Part shown: positions 51,061 to 61,000 of the stretch, in pieces
How positions within the stretch are numbered: the first letter of the stretch is position 1
Layout of the letters: each line of letters begins with the position of its first letter
Source: Rhodopirellula halodulae
Lineage (GTDB): Bacteria; Planctomycetota; Planctomycetia; Pirellulales; Pirellulaceae
Length of the DNA: 64,000 nt
Direction: 5' to 3'
Assembly (NCBI RefSeq): GCF_020966775.1
Contig: NZ_JAJKFV010000007.1
Coordinates: forward strand, 62,001 to 126,000
The notes under the pieces: model-generated
The model's database searches: none
The model's input: the letters and a program-made list of their open reading frames with translations, nothing else
Told to the model about the DNA's origin: nothing
Made by a program: the position numbers and the translations under genes

Positions 51061-52479
51061 TTCGGGGCGGGCGGTGACGACGTAGATCTTTTCGGTGGGG
51101 GCGATAACCAGGGCGTAAGTGTTGCGGCCGTTGTGAATTCGAACGGGGATCCGATTGGCGGTTGCGATCGGTTGGCCGTTGTAGTTGACGGGGGCGAACT
51201 CGACCAAGTGATCACCGGCGGGCAGCTCGGCTCGCAGCACCTGGATTTCTCGCGGCAGGAGTCCCCAGCAACGGGTGTCGGCCGATTCGGCGGCGGTCCA
51301 AGCCGTGGAGGAAGCGAACTGGAACAGCGTTCCCATCGGACCGTCCAATCCCAATTGCTGCCGGGCGGTCGACACGGCGAGTTCCTTACCGCCCTGACGA
51401 ATCACACTGCGGGCGATTGTCCACGGCATTTCGGCATCGGCCTGTTTCTGCACCATCTCGGCGACGTTCGTCAGGGGCTGAGTCGCACCATGGAGTTCGT
51501 ACAGCGGCAGGGTGTCGGGACCGGTGGGGATGTAGCTGGCCACCGTCACCGCGGCGACTTGGCTGGGCGGAATGACCACGCTGGGGACCTTCACCGAGGT
51601 GATCTTCGGCAGCGTGTCCACGTCGTCTTCTTCGTTGCTTTCGTTCAGCATCAATGCGCTCGCGACCGTCATCGCGGCGGTGGTCGTGGGAGCCTCGACG
51701 GCTTGCAAAATCGGGCCGCGTCCGACCAGAGCGAACACATACACGGCACCGTGCCCCGGTTGGCTGTGCACGCCTTCGGTGGCTCGTTTCAGATCGTCCG
51801 CGGCGGGCAGGAAACTGGGCTGAATTGCACTGACCAATTGATAGTTGCGTCGCGCGTCGTCCAGGTCTCGCATGGTTTCTTCGCGCAAGACGCCGCGAAG
51901 ATACGGTGCCAAAGCCAGTTCTTGATGAACATTGGCGGTCAACGTGTCCGAGATCGCTTCGCCAAAAACTTGAGTGCGACGTTCGTCGTGTTCCCGTTGC
52001 AGTTTGGCTTGCAAAATGGCGGCTTGGTTGATGTAGCTTTCCGCGTCCTGACCATCACGCACCAACGAACACATCGCCAGCATCGTGCGAATCATGACTT
52101 GCTCGTACCCAGCGGGTTGGAACCGTCGCGCCGTGTCATCGGTGACCATCGCAGCGGCTTCGTGCAGCGGAGCGAGCTTGCTGGCGTGTTCGAATTCGTC
52201 ACGCAGTGATCGCAGCCTTTGCTCCGCAGCGGTCGCGTTGCCCGTCGCCAAATCCACCATCGCCAAGTCCAGCTTGGCCGGCGTCGCGAAACGTCCGCGG
52301 CCGTTGGCGACTTCGGATAAAACTTCGTGAGCCATGGCCGCATCGCCTGCGGCAAAGGCGTTGCGTGCGGTGTCAATTTGCGCGAGCTTGGTGGCGCAGC
52401 CCGTTGTGACCAACGCCAGCAGCGTCAACCAACCAGCGAGCTGGCTCGTCCAACCAACGCCATCGCGAGAGCGGATCAT
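51040..52479 (-). CDS. Lipoprotein with helical repeats (COG3014-like)
   Basis: The ATG at 52479 is chosen because it overlaps the upstream gene by 4 bp (ATGA) and begins just before a lipoprotein signal (LAGWLTLLALVTTGCATKLA); an ATG at 52515 would overlap by 40 bp. The mature 440 residues start with TPR-like helices (ARNAFAAGDAAMAHEVLSEV, ATGNATAAEQRLRSLRDEFE) and end in a beta region NTYALVIAPTEKIYVVTARP. The layout matches the COG3014 lipoproteins found next to LpoB in other bacteria. It probably acts in the envelope together with the LpoB-like protein. Confidence 0.72.
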   Translation of the reverse strand: MIRSRDGVGWTSQLAGWLTLLALVTTGCATKLAQIDTARNAFAAGDAAMAHEVLSEVANGRGRFATPAKLDLAMVDLATGNATAAEQRLRSLRDEFEHASKLAPLHEAAAMVTDDTARRFQPAGYEQVMIRTMLAMCSLVRDGQDAESYINQAAILQAKLQREHDERRTQVFGEAISDTLTANVHQELALAPYLRGVLREETMRDLDDARRNYQLVSAIQPSFLPAADDLKRATEGVHSQPGHGAVYVFALVGRGPILQAVEAPTTTAAMTVASALMLNESNEEDDVDTLPKITSVKVPSVVIPPSQVAAVTVASYIPTGPDTLPLYELHGATQPLTNVAEMVQKQADAEMPWTIARSVIRQGGKELAVSTARQQLGLDGPMGTLFQFASSTAWTAAESADTRCWGLLPREIQVLRAELPAGDHLVEFAPVNYNGQPIATANRIPVRIHNGRNTYALVIAPTEKIYVVTARPEGGSGEG

Positions 52480-53387
52480 CCGTCGGCTTGGTCGAACATT
52501 CCGAAGTTCCACCATTTGCCCGCTCGCGTGTTGTGGTAACCCTTTCGAATCTTCGACGACTCTTTGATGTAGTCGCCCGATTGCAGGTTCACCATTTCCA
52601 ACGTCAGCAGATAATCTCGCTGCGTGGATTTATTGCGATCGGTGGTTCCCGTCGTGATCGTTGCGTACAGCAAGTAATCCACGGGCGTGCCTTGGCGGCC
52701 AAGCGCGGCGGCAAACGCGGATCGGTTTTGAGGCAAGAACAATGAATCCGGACGCAATCGGGTTTCGATCAACGCCGCGTCCACCATTCGGCGGCTGATG
52801 CTTCGGAAGGAACTGCCCGAATTGATTTGCGAATCGATGCGTTCGTAGAGTTGATCCTTGAAGTCCACCAATTCCTCGGCGCTTTTGTTCTCGATCCCGA
52901 TGAAACAAACTTTCGCGGGACCTTGGACCAAGGGGCCGGAGGTGACTTGGGATCCGATGATCGCTTCGCCCGTGCTGGGGTCGACCATGGTTTCCGGCGA
53001 GGCTTGGCTGTGGCTGGCCATCTGAGCCGGGGTGCCATTGGCGGCAAATTGATTCGGGAAGACAACCGATTCGTTTGGCGGCGGGCAGCGGCTCAAAATT
53101 TTCGCGACGGCTTCGTCAACCAGCGGGTTCCAGGTTGCCGCCCCAGCTTCGTGACTGCCGACCATGTCTTTGTCGTCGCTGGCCAGCAAATGGCCGTAGC
53201 GATGCGAGGCACATCCGGAGGTTCCGATGGCCGTCAATCCGACGCCGACACCAAAGCGGGCCAAAGACCGCACCAGCATTTCGCGGCGGGAGCATTCAAC
53301 CGGTGACGGTTGGGTTTCGTCCGGTGAAACCGGCGACGAATTTGATGCCGAAAGTTGCGACAATTTTGTTTGCAAGTTGCCATCCAT
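52476..53387 (-). CDS. LpoB-like penicillin-binding-protein activator lipoprotein
   Basis: The 303-residue product carries a Tat-like lipoprotein signal: SRREMLVRSLARFGVGVGL up to a lipobox AIGTSGCAS, after a 33-residue N-terminal extension. The C-terminal 170 residues match the LpoB fold: VCFIGIENKSAEELVDFKDQ, LYERIDSQINSGSSFRSISR, YLLYATITTGTTDRNKSTQR and YLLTLEMVNLQSGDYIKESS. LpoB activates the bifunctional PBP1b in enterobacteria. Planctomycetes have reduced, once-debated peptidoglycan genes, so the target here is open. The downstream lipoprotein gene starts inside this gene's stop. Confidence 0.8.
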   Translation of the reverse strand: MDGNLQTKLSQLSASNSSPVSPDETQPSPVECSRREMLVRSLARFGVGVGLTAIGTSGCASHRYGHLLASDDKDMVGSHEAGAATWNPLVDEAVAKILSRCPPPNESVVFPNQFAANGTPAQMASHSQASPETMVDPSTGEAIIGSQVTSGPLVQGPAKVCFIGIENKSAEELVDFKDQLYERIDSQINSGSSFRSISRRMVDAALIETRLRPDSLFLPQNRSAFAAALGRQGTPVDYLLYATITTGTTDRNKSTQRDYLLTLEMVNLQSGDYIKESSKIRKGYHNTRAGKWWNFGMFDQADG

Positions 53388-53678
53388 GGCGGTGGGTCAC
53401 CCAGTCGATTGGTGGGCCGAAACAACGTCATTGGCCGGAAAACCTGATTCAGAGCGGTTCTGATCAGCGAATTTCCGCGAACAATTCCGGGTTGTCGGCT
53501 TGTGAATGCTGTGCCAGTTAGCAAAATGATCGGCCCCACGTCGACCCGATCCTCGATGGAATCCCTGAAACCCCCATGGTTCGCCAAACCCGACCGGGTT
53601 CGCCAAACTAACGAAGGCTTCGAAAATAGCCTATCTTCTCAGTGGTCCATCTTCCCCATCCGCGATTGCCATTCGTTC

Positions 53679-54206
53679 ATGCCTGCCACTTTGACCGCCC
53701 CCGTTGCTGACTCCGTCGTTTCCTCGCAACCAGGAAACGAGGCGGAAGAAACGCTGCTGTTGTCCAACCCGTCGCCCGTCGAGGTGATCGGTTCGGCCAA
53801 TGTGCCGGTGTCGGTTTCAGCCGGCGTGTTGGACGCGACGGAGCCGGCACCCGCCTTCACGTTCCCACAAGTCCCAACCGTTTCGCCGACCTTGGTCGAC
53901 GACGATGACGATGACGACGACGTGGATGACTCGGACGACGATGATGGCGACGGCGACGACAGCCCCGGAATCGGTGATGACCTGGACGACATCGATGACG
54001 ACGTGGACGAGTTCGACGACATCGACGAAGACGACTTTGATGACGACTTCGACGATGACTTTGAAGAAGAACTCGACGACGACTACGAAATCGAGATCGA
54101 TGATGAAATCAGTGCCGAGTTCGGCCTGAACACCGCTGGCGATGACGACGACGAAGACCTCGACGACGACTTGGACGATTTCGACGACTTCGAGTCAATC
54201 GATTGA
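53679..54206 (+). CDS. Extremely acidic Asp-rich protein
   Basis: ATG 53679 gives 175 residues; the frame opens at 53502 but the extra 59 residues lack coding character. The first 75 residues are Ala/Val/Pro/Ser-rich. The remaining 100 are almost only Asp and Glu with interspersed Phe, Ile and Gly (for example GDDLDDIDDDVDEFDDIDED). It may be disordered and bind calcium or other cations, or act as a regulator for its partner. The stop codon overlaps the TTG start of the glycosyltransferase gene, so they are cotranslated. I recognise no family. Confidence 0.65.
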   Translation: MPATLTAPVADSVVSSQPGNEAEETLLLSNPSPVEVIGSANVPVSVSAGVLDATEPAPAFTFPQVPTVSPTLVDDDDDDDDVDDSDDDDGDGDDSPGIGDDLDDIDDDVDEFDDIDEDDFDDDFDDDFEEELDDDYEIEIDDEISAEFGLNTAGDDDDEDLDDDLDDFDDFESID

Positions 54207-55513
54207 AAATCGTCTTCCTGACCGCCGGTGCCGCGGGGATGTACTGCGGCAGTTGCATGCACGACAACGCGATTGCCAAAGCGTTGCGTGCCGGCGGTGA
54301 CGACGTTCTTTTGCAACCGGTTTACACACCGATCCGAACGGACGAATCCAGCATTGCCTCGGACGAAGTGTTCTTCGGAGGCATTCATGTTTACCTGCTG
54401 CAGCAAATGCCTTGGCTGCGTTGGTTGCCTCGATGGACACGATCGTGGATGGATCGGCCGGGGCTGATTCGGATGCTGACCAAGAAGGCCGTGAAGACCG
54501 ACCCGGCCAAGTTGGGTGCGTTGACCATTTCAATGCTTCGCGGAGAACACGGCCGACAATCCGAAGAGGTGTCTCGGTTGGTGGATTGGTTGGAACGAGA
54601 CATCCAGCCCGACGCGATCATCTTCAGCAACCTGCTGATCGGCGGTGCGATCCCGACGATTCGCCGACGATTGCCGCAGACGCGTTTGGTCGTGACGTTG
54701 CAGGGCGATGACATCTTCTTGGATCATTTGCCCGACGATGCCCGATCCGAAGCAATCGCTCTTTGCGCGGAGCTGTCCCACCAAGTCGACGTGTTCGTGA
54801 CGCACAGCGAATTCTATCGCGACAAGATGGGAGCGATCTTGGGCGTGGGGCCCGATCGATTCGACCTTCACCCCTTGTCAATCGATTTGCAGCCGTTTCA
54901 AACGGCGGCGGATCCTGGCGAGGAACCAGCGATGGTGGCGGGACCGGATGACGAGTTTCGGATTGGCTATTTGGCACGCATTGCACCGGAGAAAGGCCTG
55001 CACCACTTGGTCGATGCGTTCCTGCGAATCGGTTCGCGGCCCGAGCATGCCAATGTCACCTTGCACGCGGCAGGTTGGCTGGGCGAGCACAACGTCGCCT
55101 ATCTGAACGAGTTGAAATCGCGTGTGGCGGACGCGGGATTGGCCGATCGATTTGTGGTGACCGAAAGTCCCGAACAATCTGAAAAGATCTCGCTTCTGAA
55201 AAGCATGGATGTGCTCAGCGTTCCGGCTCCCTACGAGGATCCAAAGGGTCTGTTTTTGCTGGAAGCCATGGCGTGTGGCGTGCCGGTCGTCCAGCCGGAT
55301 CATGGAGCCTTCAGCGAATTGGTGCGATCGACCGGCGGTGGTGTTTTGTTCCATCCAGAAGACACCGAAGCCCTGGTCCACCAGTTGATCGAGTTGAAGA
55401 ACGATCCCGACCGACGAGCGTCGTTGGGCGAAACCGGTCGGCAATCCGTTCACCAGCTTCACCACATCGAATCCGCCGCCGAACACATGCGCCGCACCTG
55501 CCAGCGCAGCTAG
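54203..55513 (+). CDS. Glycosyltransferase family 4-type protein
   Basis: TTG 54203 overlaps the previous stop codon. The 436-residue GT-B protein begins KIVFLTAGAAGMYCGSCMHD and continues with GGIHVYLLQQMPWLRWLPRW. The C-terminal domain includes RIGYLARIAPEKGLHHLVDA, VPAPYEDPKGLFLLEAMACG (the EX7E-type donor-binding motif) and VPVVQPDHGAFSELVRSTGG. It uses an NDP-sugar to extend a glycan or lipid. The GSCMHDNA start is like group 1 glycosyltransferases of planctomycetes; substrate unknown. Confidence 0.88.
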   Translation: MKIVFLTAGAAGMYCGSCMHDNAIAKALRAGGDDVLLQPVYTPIRTDESSIASDEVFFGGIHVYLLQQMPWLRWLPRWTRSWMDRPGLIRMLTKKAVKTDPAKLGALTISMLRGEHGRQSEEVSRLVDWLERDIQPDAIIFSNLLIGGAIPTIRRRLPQTRLVVTLQGDDIFLDHLPDDARSEAIALCAELSHQVDVFVTHSEFYRDKMGAILGVGPDRFDLHPLSIDLQPFQTAADPGEEPAMVAGPDDEFRIGYLARIAPEKGLHHLVDAFLRIGSRPEHANVTLHAAGWLGEHNVAYLNELKSRVADAGLADRFVVTESPEQSEKISLLKSMDVLSVPAPYEDPKGLFLLEAMACGVPVVQPDHGAFSELVRSTGGGVLFHPEDTEALVHQLIELKNDPDRRASLGETGRQSVHQLHHIESAAEHMRRTCQRS

Positions 55514-55550
55514 CCTGCACCGGCTGAACCTTCTGCCGCAAAACCTGTAG

Positions 55551-55641
55551 CTCGGCGGTCCCCCGCCGAGACGAACACCACCTCCACCGCGACGGCATTG
55601 GCGTTCGATGGAAAAGCCGTTCTCGGTGGGGGACCACCGAG
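55551..55641. repeat. REP-like pair of inverted hairpins
   Basis: CTCGGCGGTCCCCCGCCGAG (55551-55570) and CTCGGTGGGGGACCACCGAG (55622-55641) are each a perfect hairpin and are near-inverted copies of each other, with matching flanks (ACGAAC and GTTCT). This BIME-like pair occupies the gap after the glycosyltransferase gene, and could also act as a transcription barrier. Confidence 0.8.
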
Positions 55642-55758
55642 CGTCAGGTTGTGGATTTCGAGCTGCGGGTAATTGGCTCTACCCCGCTTTCTCGTCTCGG
55701 GTTGATCTACAATGGCGGCCTTCCCCACTCCGTCTGTCCCCACCCCGAATGAACCTCC

Positions 55759-56700
55759 ATGAATTCGCGATTTGCATTTGTCTTTGCCTCGGTCGCTGTC
55801 CTAATCAACGCACCCCTCGGCCAAACGGTCCGCGCCGAAACGATCGAACCCGTTGGTCCGGTGAAGCAAGTTCACACGGGGTTTGACTTCACCGAAGGCC
55901 CCGCCGCGATGGACGACGGACGTTTGTACTTCACCGACATCCCGAACACCGCGATTCATTTGCATTCGCCAGATGGCAAGTTGTCTTTGTTCACCGACGA
56001 TTCGCGTCACGCCAACGGCTTGTGGCCTTTGTCGAATGACAAATTACTGGCGTGCGAAATGGACGGTGCCGTCACGATGTATGACTTGTCAGGCGACACG
56101 CCCAAGCGAACGGTTTTGGCTGACACTTACAACGGCAAACGATTCAACGCGTGCAACGACTTGGTGGTCGACAACCACGGCGGGTTGTACTTCACCGACC
56201 CGCAATACCGAGCCCCGGAGCCATGGCCGCAGACCGAACGTTGCGTTTATTACATCGCGAATTTTGAGAGCGATCCGAAGGTCACGCGTTTGACCGATGA
56301 TATCGCCGCACCCAACGGAATTGGTTTGTCACCGGATGGCAAAACGCTGTATGTGATCCCATCGATGCAAGCGGAGATGCTGGCCTACGAGGTTTTGGGC
56401 CCCGGCAAACTCGGCCCGTCTCGCGTGCTTTGCAAGCTGGCTCAACCCGAAGGCGAGACCAACGGCGGCGGCGACGGGATGGCACTCGACGTGAAGGGGA
56501 ACCTGTACATCACGACTCATTTGGGCGTGCAAATTTTTTCTCCCGCCGGGAAACCTTTGGGCGCGGTCGAGTTTCCTGAGATCCCCGCGAATGTGACCTT
56601 TGGTGGTTCAGAGTTCCGCACGATGTTCGTGACGGCCCGCAAATCGTTGTATTCGGTGGAAATGCCGCTGGCGGGATTCCGCGAGTTTCCCGCAAATTGA
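55759..56700 (+). CDS. Secreted SMP-30/gluconolactonase-type protein
   Basis: The 313-residue product has a signal peptide (MNSRFAFVFASVAVLINAPL, cleavage near VRAET) and the six-bladed beta-propeller of the SMP-30/gluconolactonase/LRE family: FDFTEGPAAMDDGRLYFTDI, FNACNDLVVDNHGGLYFTDP, IAAPNGIGLSPDGKTLYVIP and GDGMALDVKGNLYITTHLGV. The metal ligands Glu (TEGP), Asn (CND, PNG) and Asp (GDG) are all in place. It probably hydrolyses sugar lactones in the periplasm. Monocistronic. Confidence 0.9.
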   Translation: MNSRFAFVFASVAVLINAPLGQTVRAETIEPVGPVKQVHTGFDFTEGPAAMDDGRLYFTDIPNTAIHLHSPDGKLSLFTDDSRHANGLWPLSNDKLLACEMDGAVTMYDLSGDTPKRTVLADTYNGKRFNACNDLVVDNHGGLYFTDPQYRAPEPWPQTERCVYYIANFESDPKVTRLTDDIAAPNGIGLSPDGKTLYVIPSMQAEMLAYEVLGPGKLGPSRVLCKLAQPEGETNGGGDGMALDVKGNLYITTHLGVQIFSPAGKPLGAVEFPEIPANVTFGGSEFRTMFVTARKSLYSVEMPLAGFREFPAN

Positions 56701-56796
56701 TTTTGCAGGATCTCCGGAGTTTCGTTACAGTTTCACGCGAGCGCAGGACCTGGATCGGTCCGCGCGGCCGAAAAACGCCGTTTCAAGGAGGAAACG

Positions 56797-58095
56797 ATGC
56801 CCGGAGAATCATTCCGATTCATTCACGCCAGCGATTTTCATTTGGAAACTCCGCTGGGTGATCTCGACCATCTGCCGCCGCAATTGCAATCCGCCATGGC
56901 GACGGCCCCTCGTGATGCGGCGGCGGCCGTTTTCGAAGCTGCTCTCGCGGAAAACATCGACTTTCTCGTGCTGTCCGGCGATTTGCTGCATCCCATCGCC
57001 GCCGGACCGCACGGCATGTCGTTGTTGCTGGATGGCTTTGAAAAGCTGCACGCGGCCAACACACCGGTCTACTGGTCCGCGGGGATCGCGGACGACCCAA
57101 AACAATGGCCCGAAGCGGTTCCGTTGCCACCCAACGTGACGCTGTTTCCTCGCGACCGTGCCGTGGCGATTCCTCATCAACGAGCCGGCCGAACGGTTTG
57201 CTCGGTGATTGGTCGCAGCAGCGAAGGCCGCAACACGCTGCACGTTCCCGGTTATCAAACCGAAACCACGGATGAGTTCACCGTCGGCGTGGGACACGGA
57301 ATCGCGGACGCGAATGCTTTGGCCGGGGCTCGGATGGATTACTGGGCTCTGGGCGGTCCTCACAATCACACTGAAATCGAAGGCGGTGCCGAAGCCGGAG
57401 CCATCGCCCCCGGTTCCCCCCAAGGTCGCAGCAGCGACGAACCGGGACCGCACGGCTACGTCGTGGTCGACGTGGATGCCGAACACACCGCTCGCGTGCG
57501 TCGAGTGGAAACCGATCGATTCCGTTATCTGAATGTTGCCATCGATTCAGACGAAATTCGATCGGCGGGCAGCCTCCGAAACTTGCTCGGTCAAAAGATC
57601 GGCTCGCTGGCCAACGAACACGGTGGCCGGCATTTGTTGGTGTCTTGGGAAGTCACGCTGGACAACGCCGAGGTGTTGCCATCCGTGGGCGATCCTTCGG
57701 AGTTGTTGCGAAACCTTCGTCGTGATCATGGACAATCCAATCCCGCGGTTTGGACCACGCGACTCAGCGTGCGACCTCCTCACCATTACCCAAAATCTTG
57801 GCAGGACGAAGACACGATCCTCGGGGACTTCTTGCGAGCCAGCAAGAAATTCGCCGGAGCACGTCGTGTTGCCACCAGTTCCGGATCGGGCGGTGAGTCA
57901 ACCTCGTCCTCAGAATCCAAAGATCGTTTGGACTTGATGCCTTTCACGGAAGAGCACGCCGAATTGTCCAGCACCGCGTCGTCATTGTTGGGTGACGTGC
58001 CCGCCGATCAACGCGAATCCATTCTCGCGGAAGCCACCTTGATGGGCGTCGAATTGCTTCGCGGTGGCAAACCCTCTTGGGGACGAAAATCATGA
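56797..58095 (+). CDS. SbcD/Mre11-like metallophosphoesterase with altered active site
   Basis: The 432-residue product has the start of a calcineurin-type nuclease: FIHASDFHLE (D13, H15) and LVLSGDLLH (D62), and VGVGHGIAD with H167. However the GNH(D/E) motif is replaced by WSAGIADDPK (93-102), and the first His of GH-x-H by Gly (WALGGPHNH, 183-191). Two elements needed for metal binding and catalysis in Mre11 are thus gone. The C-terminal 130 residues are Ser/Glu-rich. A GGAGG sequence precedes ATG 56797. The gene overlaps the SbcC-like gene by 4 bp, so the pair forms a complex, probably bound to DNA ends, with weak or no nuclease activity. Confidence 0.8.
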   Translation: MPGESFRFIHASDFHLETPLGDLDHLPPQLQSAMATAPRDAAAAVFEAALAENIDFLVLSGDLLHPIAAGPHGMSLLLDGFEKLHAANTPVYWSAGIADDPKQWPEAVPLPPNVTLFPRDRAVAIPHQRAGRTVCSVIGRSSEGRNTLHVPGYQTETTDEFTVGVGHGIADANALAGARMDYWALGGPHNHTEIEGGAEAGAIAPGSPQGRSSDEPGPHGYVVVDVDAEHTARVRRVETDRFRYLNVAIDSDEIRSAGSLRNLLGQKIGSLANEHGGRHLLVSWEVTLDNAEVLPSVGDPSELLRNLRRDHGQSNPAVWTTRLSVRPPHHYPKSWQDEDTILGDFLRASKKFAGARRVATSSGSGGESTSSSESKDRLDLMPFTEEHAELSSTASSLLGDVPADQRESILAEATLMGVELLRGGKPSWGRKS

Positions 58096-61000
58096 AGATC
58101 AAAGACATCCAAATCGACGGTTTTGGCGTCTGGACCGGATTGTCGGTCGATTCGTTGCCCGAAGGCATGACGTTGTTTTACGGCCCGAACGAGGCTGGCA
58201 AAACAACGCTGATGCAGTTCCTGCGAGCCATGCTGTATGGCTTCACCGAGGAACGCCGCCAAAAGTACTTGCCGCCCATTCATGGTGGAACACCCGGCGG
58301 TGCGATTCGCGTCACCGGTCCCGGCGGTGGATACGAAGTGCGCCGGCACAGCCAACTGACGGACACCGATGTGACCGGTCGATTGACGGTCACGGGATCC
58401 GACGGCTTGGCTCAGGGCCAGCATCGATTGCAAATGCTGTTGGGACAGATTGACGAGCCGATCTTCACCAACGTCTTCGCCATCGGAATTCGCGAATTGC
58501 AAGAGTTGTCGACGTTGGACGACACCTCCGCCGCGGATGAACTGTACAAACTCAGCAGCGGTTTGGACCGAGTTTCGTTGGTGGACGTGCTGCGCAGTTT
58601 GCGTGCCGGACGTTCGGAAGTCGTTGGCAAACGCGATGCTGAATCGGAAGACAACGAAGCCGCCGCAGGCAAACTCGCGTCGATGATGTCACGTCGCGAA
58701 AAGTTGCGTGATGAAATTCAGCGGCTTTCCGGTAGCACCCGTCGATGGAGCGAATTGGCGACCCAGCGTCGAACGCAAAGCCAAGAAATCGAAACCCTTC
58801 GCGGCCGCATGGTGGCTTGGGAACGTGAAGCTCGTTGCGTGGAAATCGCGACCAGCGTCTACGACAAATGGCAAGAACGCGAGCAGATCGAAGAGGAAAT
58901 CGCCGCGATCGAAGGAGAAGCTTCCCTGCCCGATGAAGCTCCCGGGCAGCTGGTCCAGATCGAAGCCATGATCGAGGACCGTCGATCCAAGCTGGACGAA
59001 ATCAAGAACAAACGTCGCGGGCTGCGTGACAAGTCCGAGCAATTGCCAATCAACAAACGATTGTTTGACTTGCAGGGACGCATCGAAGCGGCTTCGCAAC
59101 AGGCGACTTGGATCGAAGCACTCGAAGAACAGATCGCTCGGTTGGACAGCCAGATCGAAAAGGCTCGTAACCAGGTCGATGCCGACGCCGATCGTTTGGG
59201 AATCGACGAAGACGATCGTTTGCGATTGGGCGACGGTGACGAAGGCGATTTGCCTGACTTGTCGCGTTCGACCTTGTCCGCTTTGTCGGAACCGGCCAAA
59301 CACGTTAAAGAGCAATTGTTCTTGCTGAAACAGGCTCGCGCCGAAGGCAAGACCCACAAAGCTCGCAAAGAAAAACTGCAGGATCAGTTGCAGGAGATCC
59401 TCCAGCGTGCTCATGCGTCCGATTTGCAGCAGGCGATCCGACGCGAGAACGACAGCATTTCAACGTTGCGTCAGCGCATCCAGTTGGGACAACACCTGGA
59501 GAAACTGAAGCGACACCACAGGGATCTTGAACGCGAATCGGTGGAATTGACCACAGATGAAGCGGTGCCGATTGATCGGTTGTGGTTGTTGTCGTTGCCG
59601 TTCATCGCCGGCGGAATGCTGCTGCTGTACGGATTGTTCAACGTCTTCCAAATCACGACTTTTGTTTCGGAGCCCAACCCGACGCAGGGCATGCTCTGCA
59701 TCATGTTTGGTGCGATGGCGTTGCTCGTGTACTACCTGTCACGAGAGAAAGGGCAACGCAACACGGCCCGCGATTTGGACGATTGCGAACGTCAAATCGA
59801 ATCGGTCAAACGTCAGCTTCGTGAATTGGAAGCCGAACGCGAAGACCTGGATTCGTCGTTGCCGGTCAGCAATGAATCGCTCGAGGCTCGCTTGCGTGAG
59901 TCCGAGTCGCTGCTGGCGGAACTCGACGAGTCGATGCCGCTGTATCACGCTCACCAAGCCGCCCAGCAATCCTATCAAGCATCTTACAAACGAGCCCAAA
60001 AAGCCGGCGAAGGTCTGAAGGCGGCTCGGCGAGAATGGACCGCCACGCTGGATCGGCTCGGCTTGTCGACCACGTTGTCACCCAAGAGCGTCCGTGTGCT
60101 CGGCGATGGCTACGAAGCGTTGCAAACCAGTCTGCGTCGTTTGAACGAACTGAAGGACGAACGTGGTCAGCGAACTCGCGAACGTCAGTCGTTGGCCAAA
60201 CGCATTGAAACGTTGTATCTGGAAGCCATCGACGCGTCCGACAACGCGATCGATGCGTTGAACGAGAAGAACGATCGCGAATCGGATACCGCCCACGGGT
60301 ACGACGAGGACTACGCGACCAACTACGACGAGAGCGAATACGAGGACGTTGAAGAAGACGACTACACCGAGTCCTACGCTCGTTCGCAGCGAAAATCGTC
60401 GAAGAAGAATCGCAACGACAAACGAAATCGTCAGCGTGATCGACGTCAAGAATCGGAATCCTTCGAGGCGGCCGACAACAATCGTGGAAAGCGTCCGGTC
60501 ACGATGCGATCCAATCCGCTGGATCAGTTGAATCATCTGCACGAAGAAGTCGCTCGCCAGCAACACTGGGTGAAGCAACGTCGTCAGTTGAAAGAGCACG
60601 ACCAGCATTTGAAGAAGCAACAGCAGGCTCACGCTCGTGCGATCGAACGTGGCGAACAACAGCGTCGTGCCTTGTGGGCCAAGTGCGGTGTGGCAACTCC
60701 GGAGCAGTTCTACGAGATTGTTGACCGAAAATCGTTGCTGGTCGAGCACCGATCGCAATTTGATTCGCTGGATCAACAAGTGCGTTCGATGATCGGCAAC
60801 AGCGTTCAATACGATGATGTCGCTCGTGAAATCGAAGGTGCAAAAGCGACCGATTTGGAACGTCGCTGGGATTCACTGACCACTCGCATGACCGAGACTG
60901 AAGCTCGCATCGCCACGTTGCAAACCGCTCAGGGCGAATTGGCCCAAGCGATGAAACAGCTTGGCGACGATGATCGTCTGATGACGGCGCGTTTGGAACT

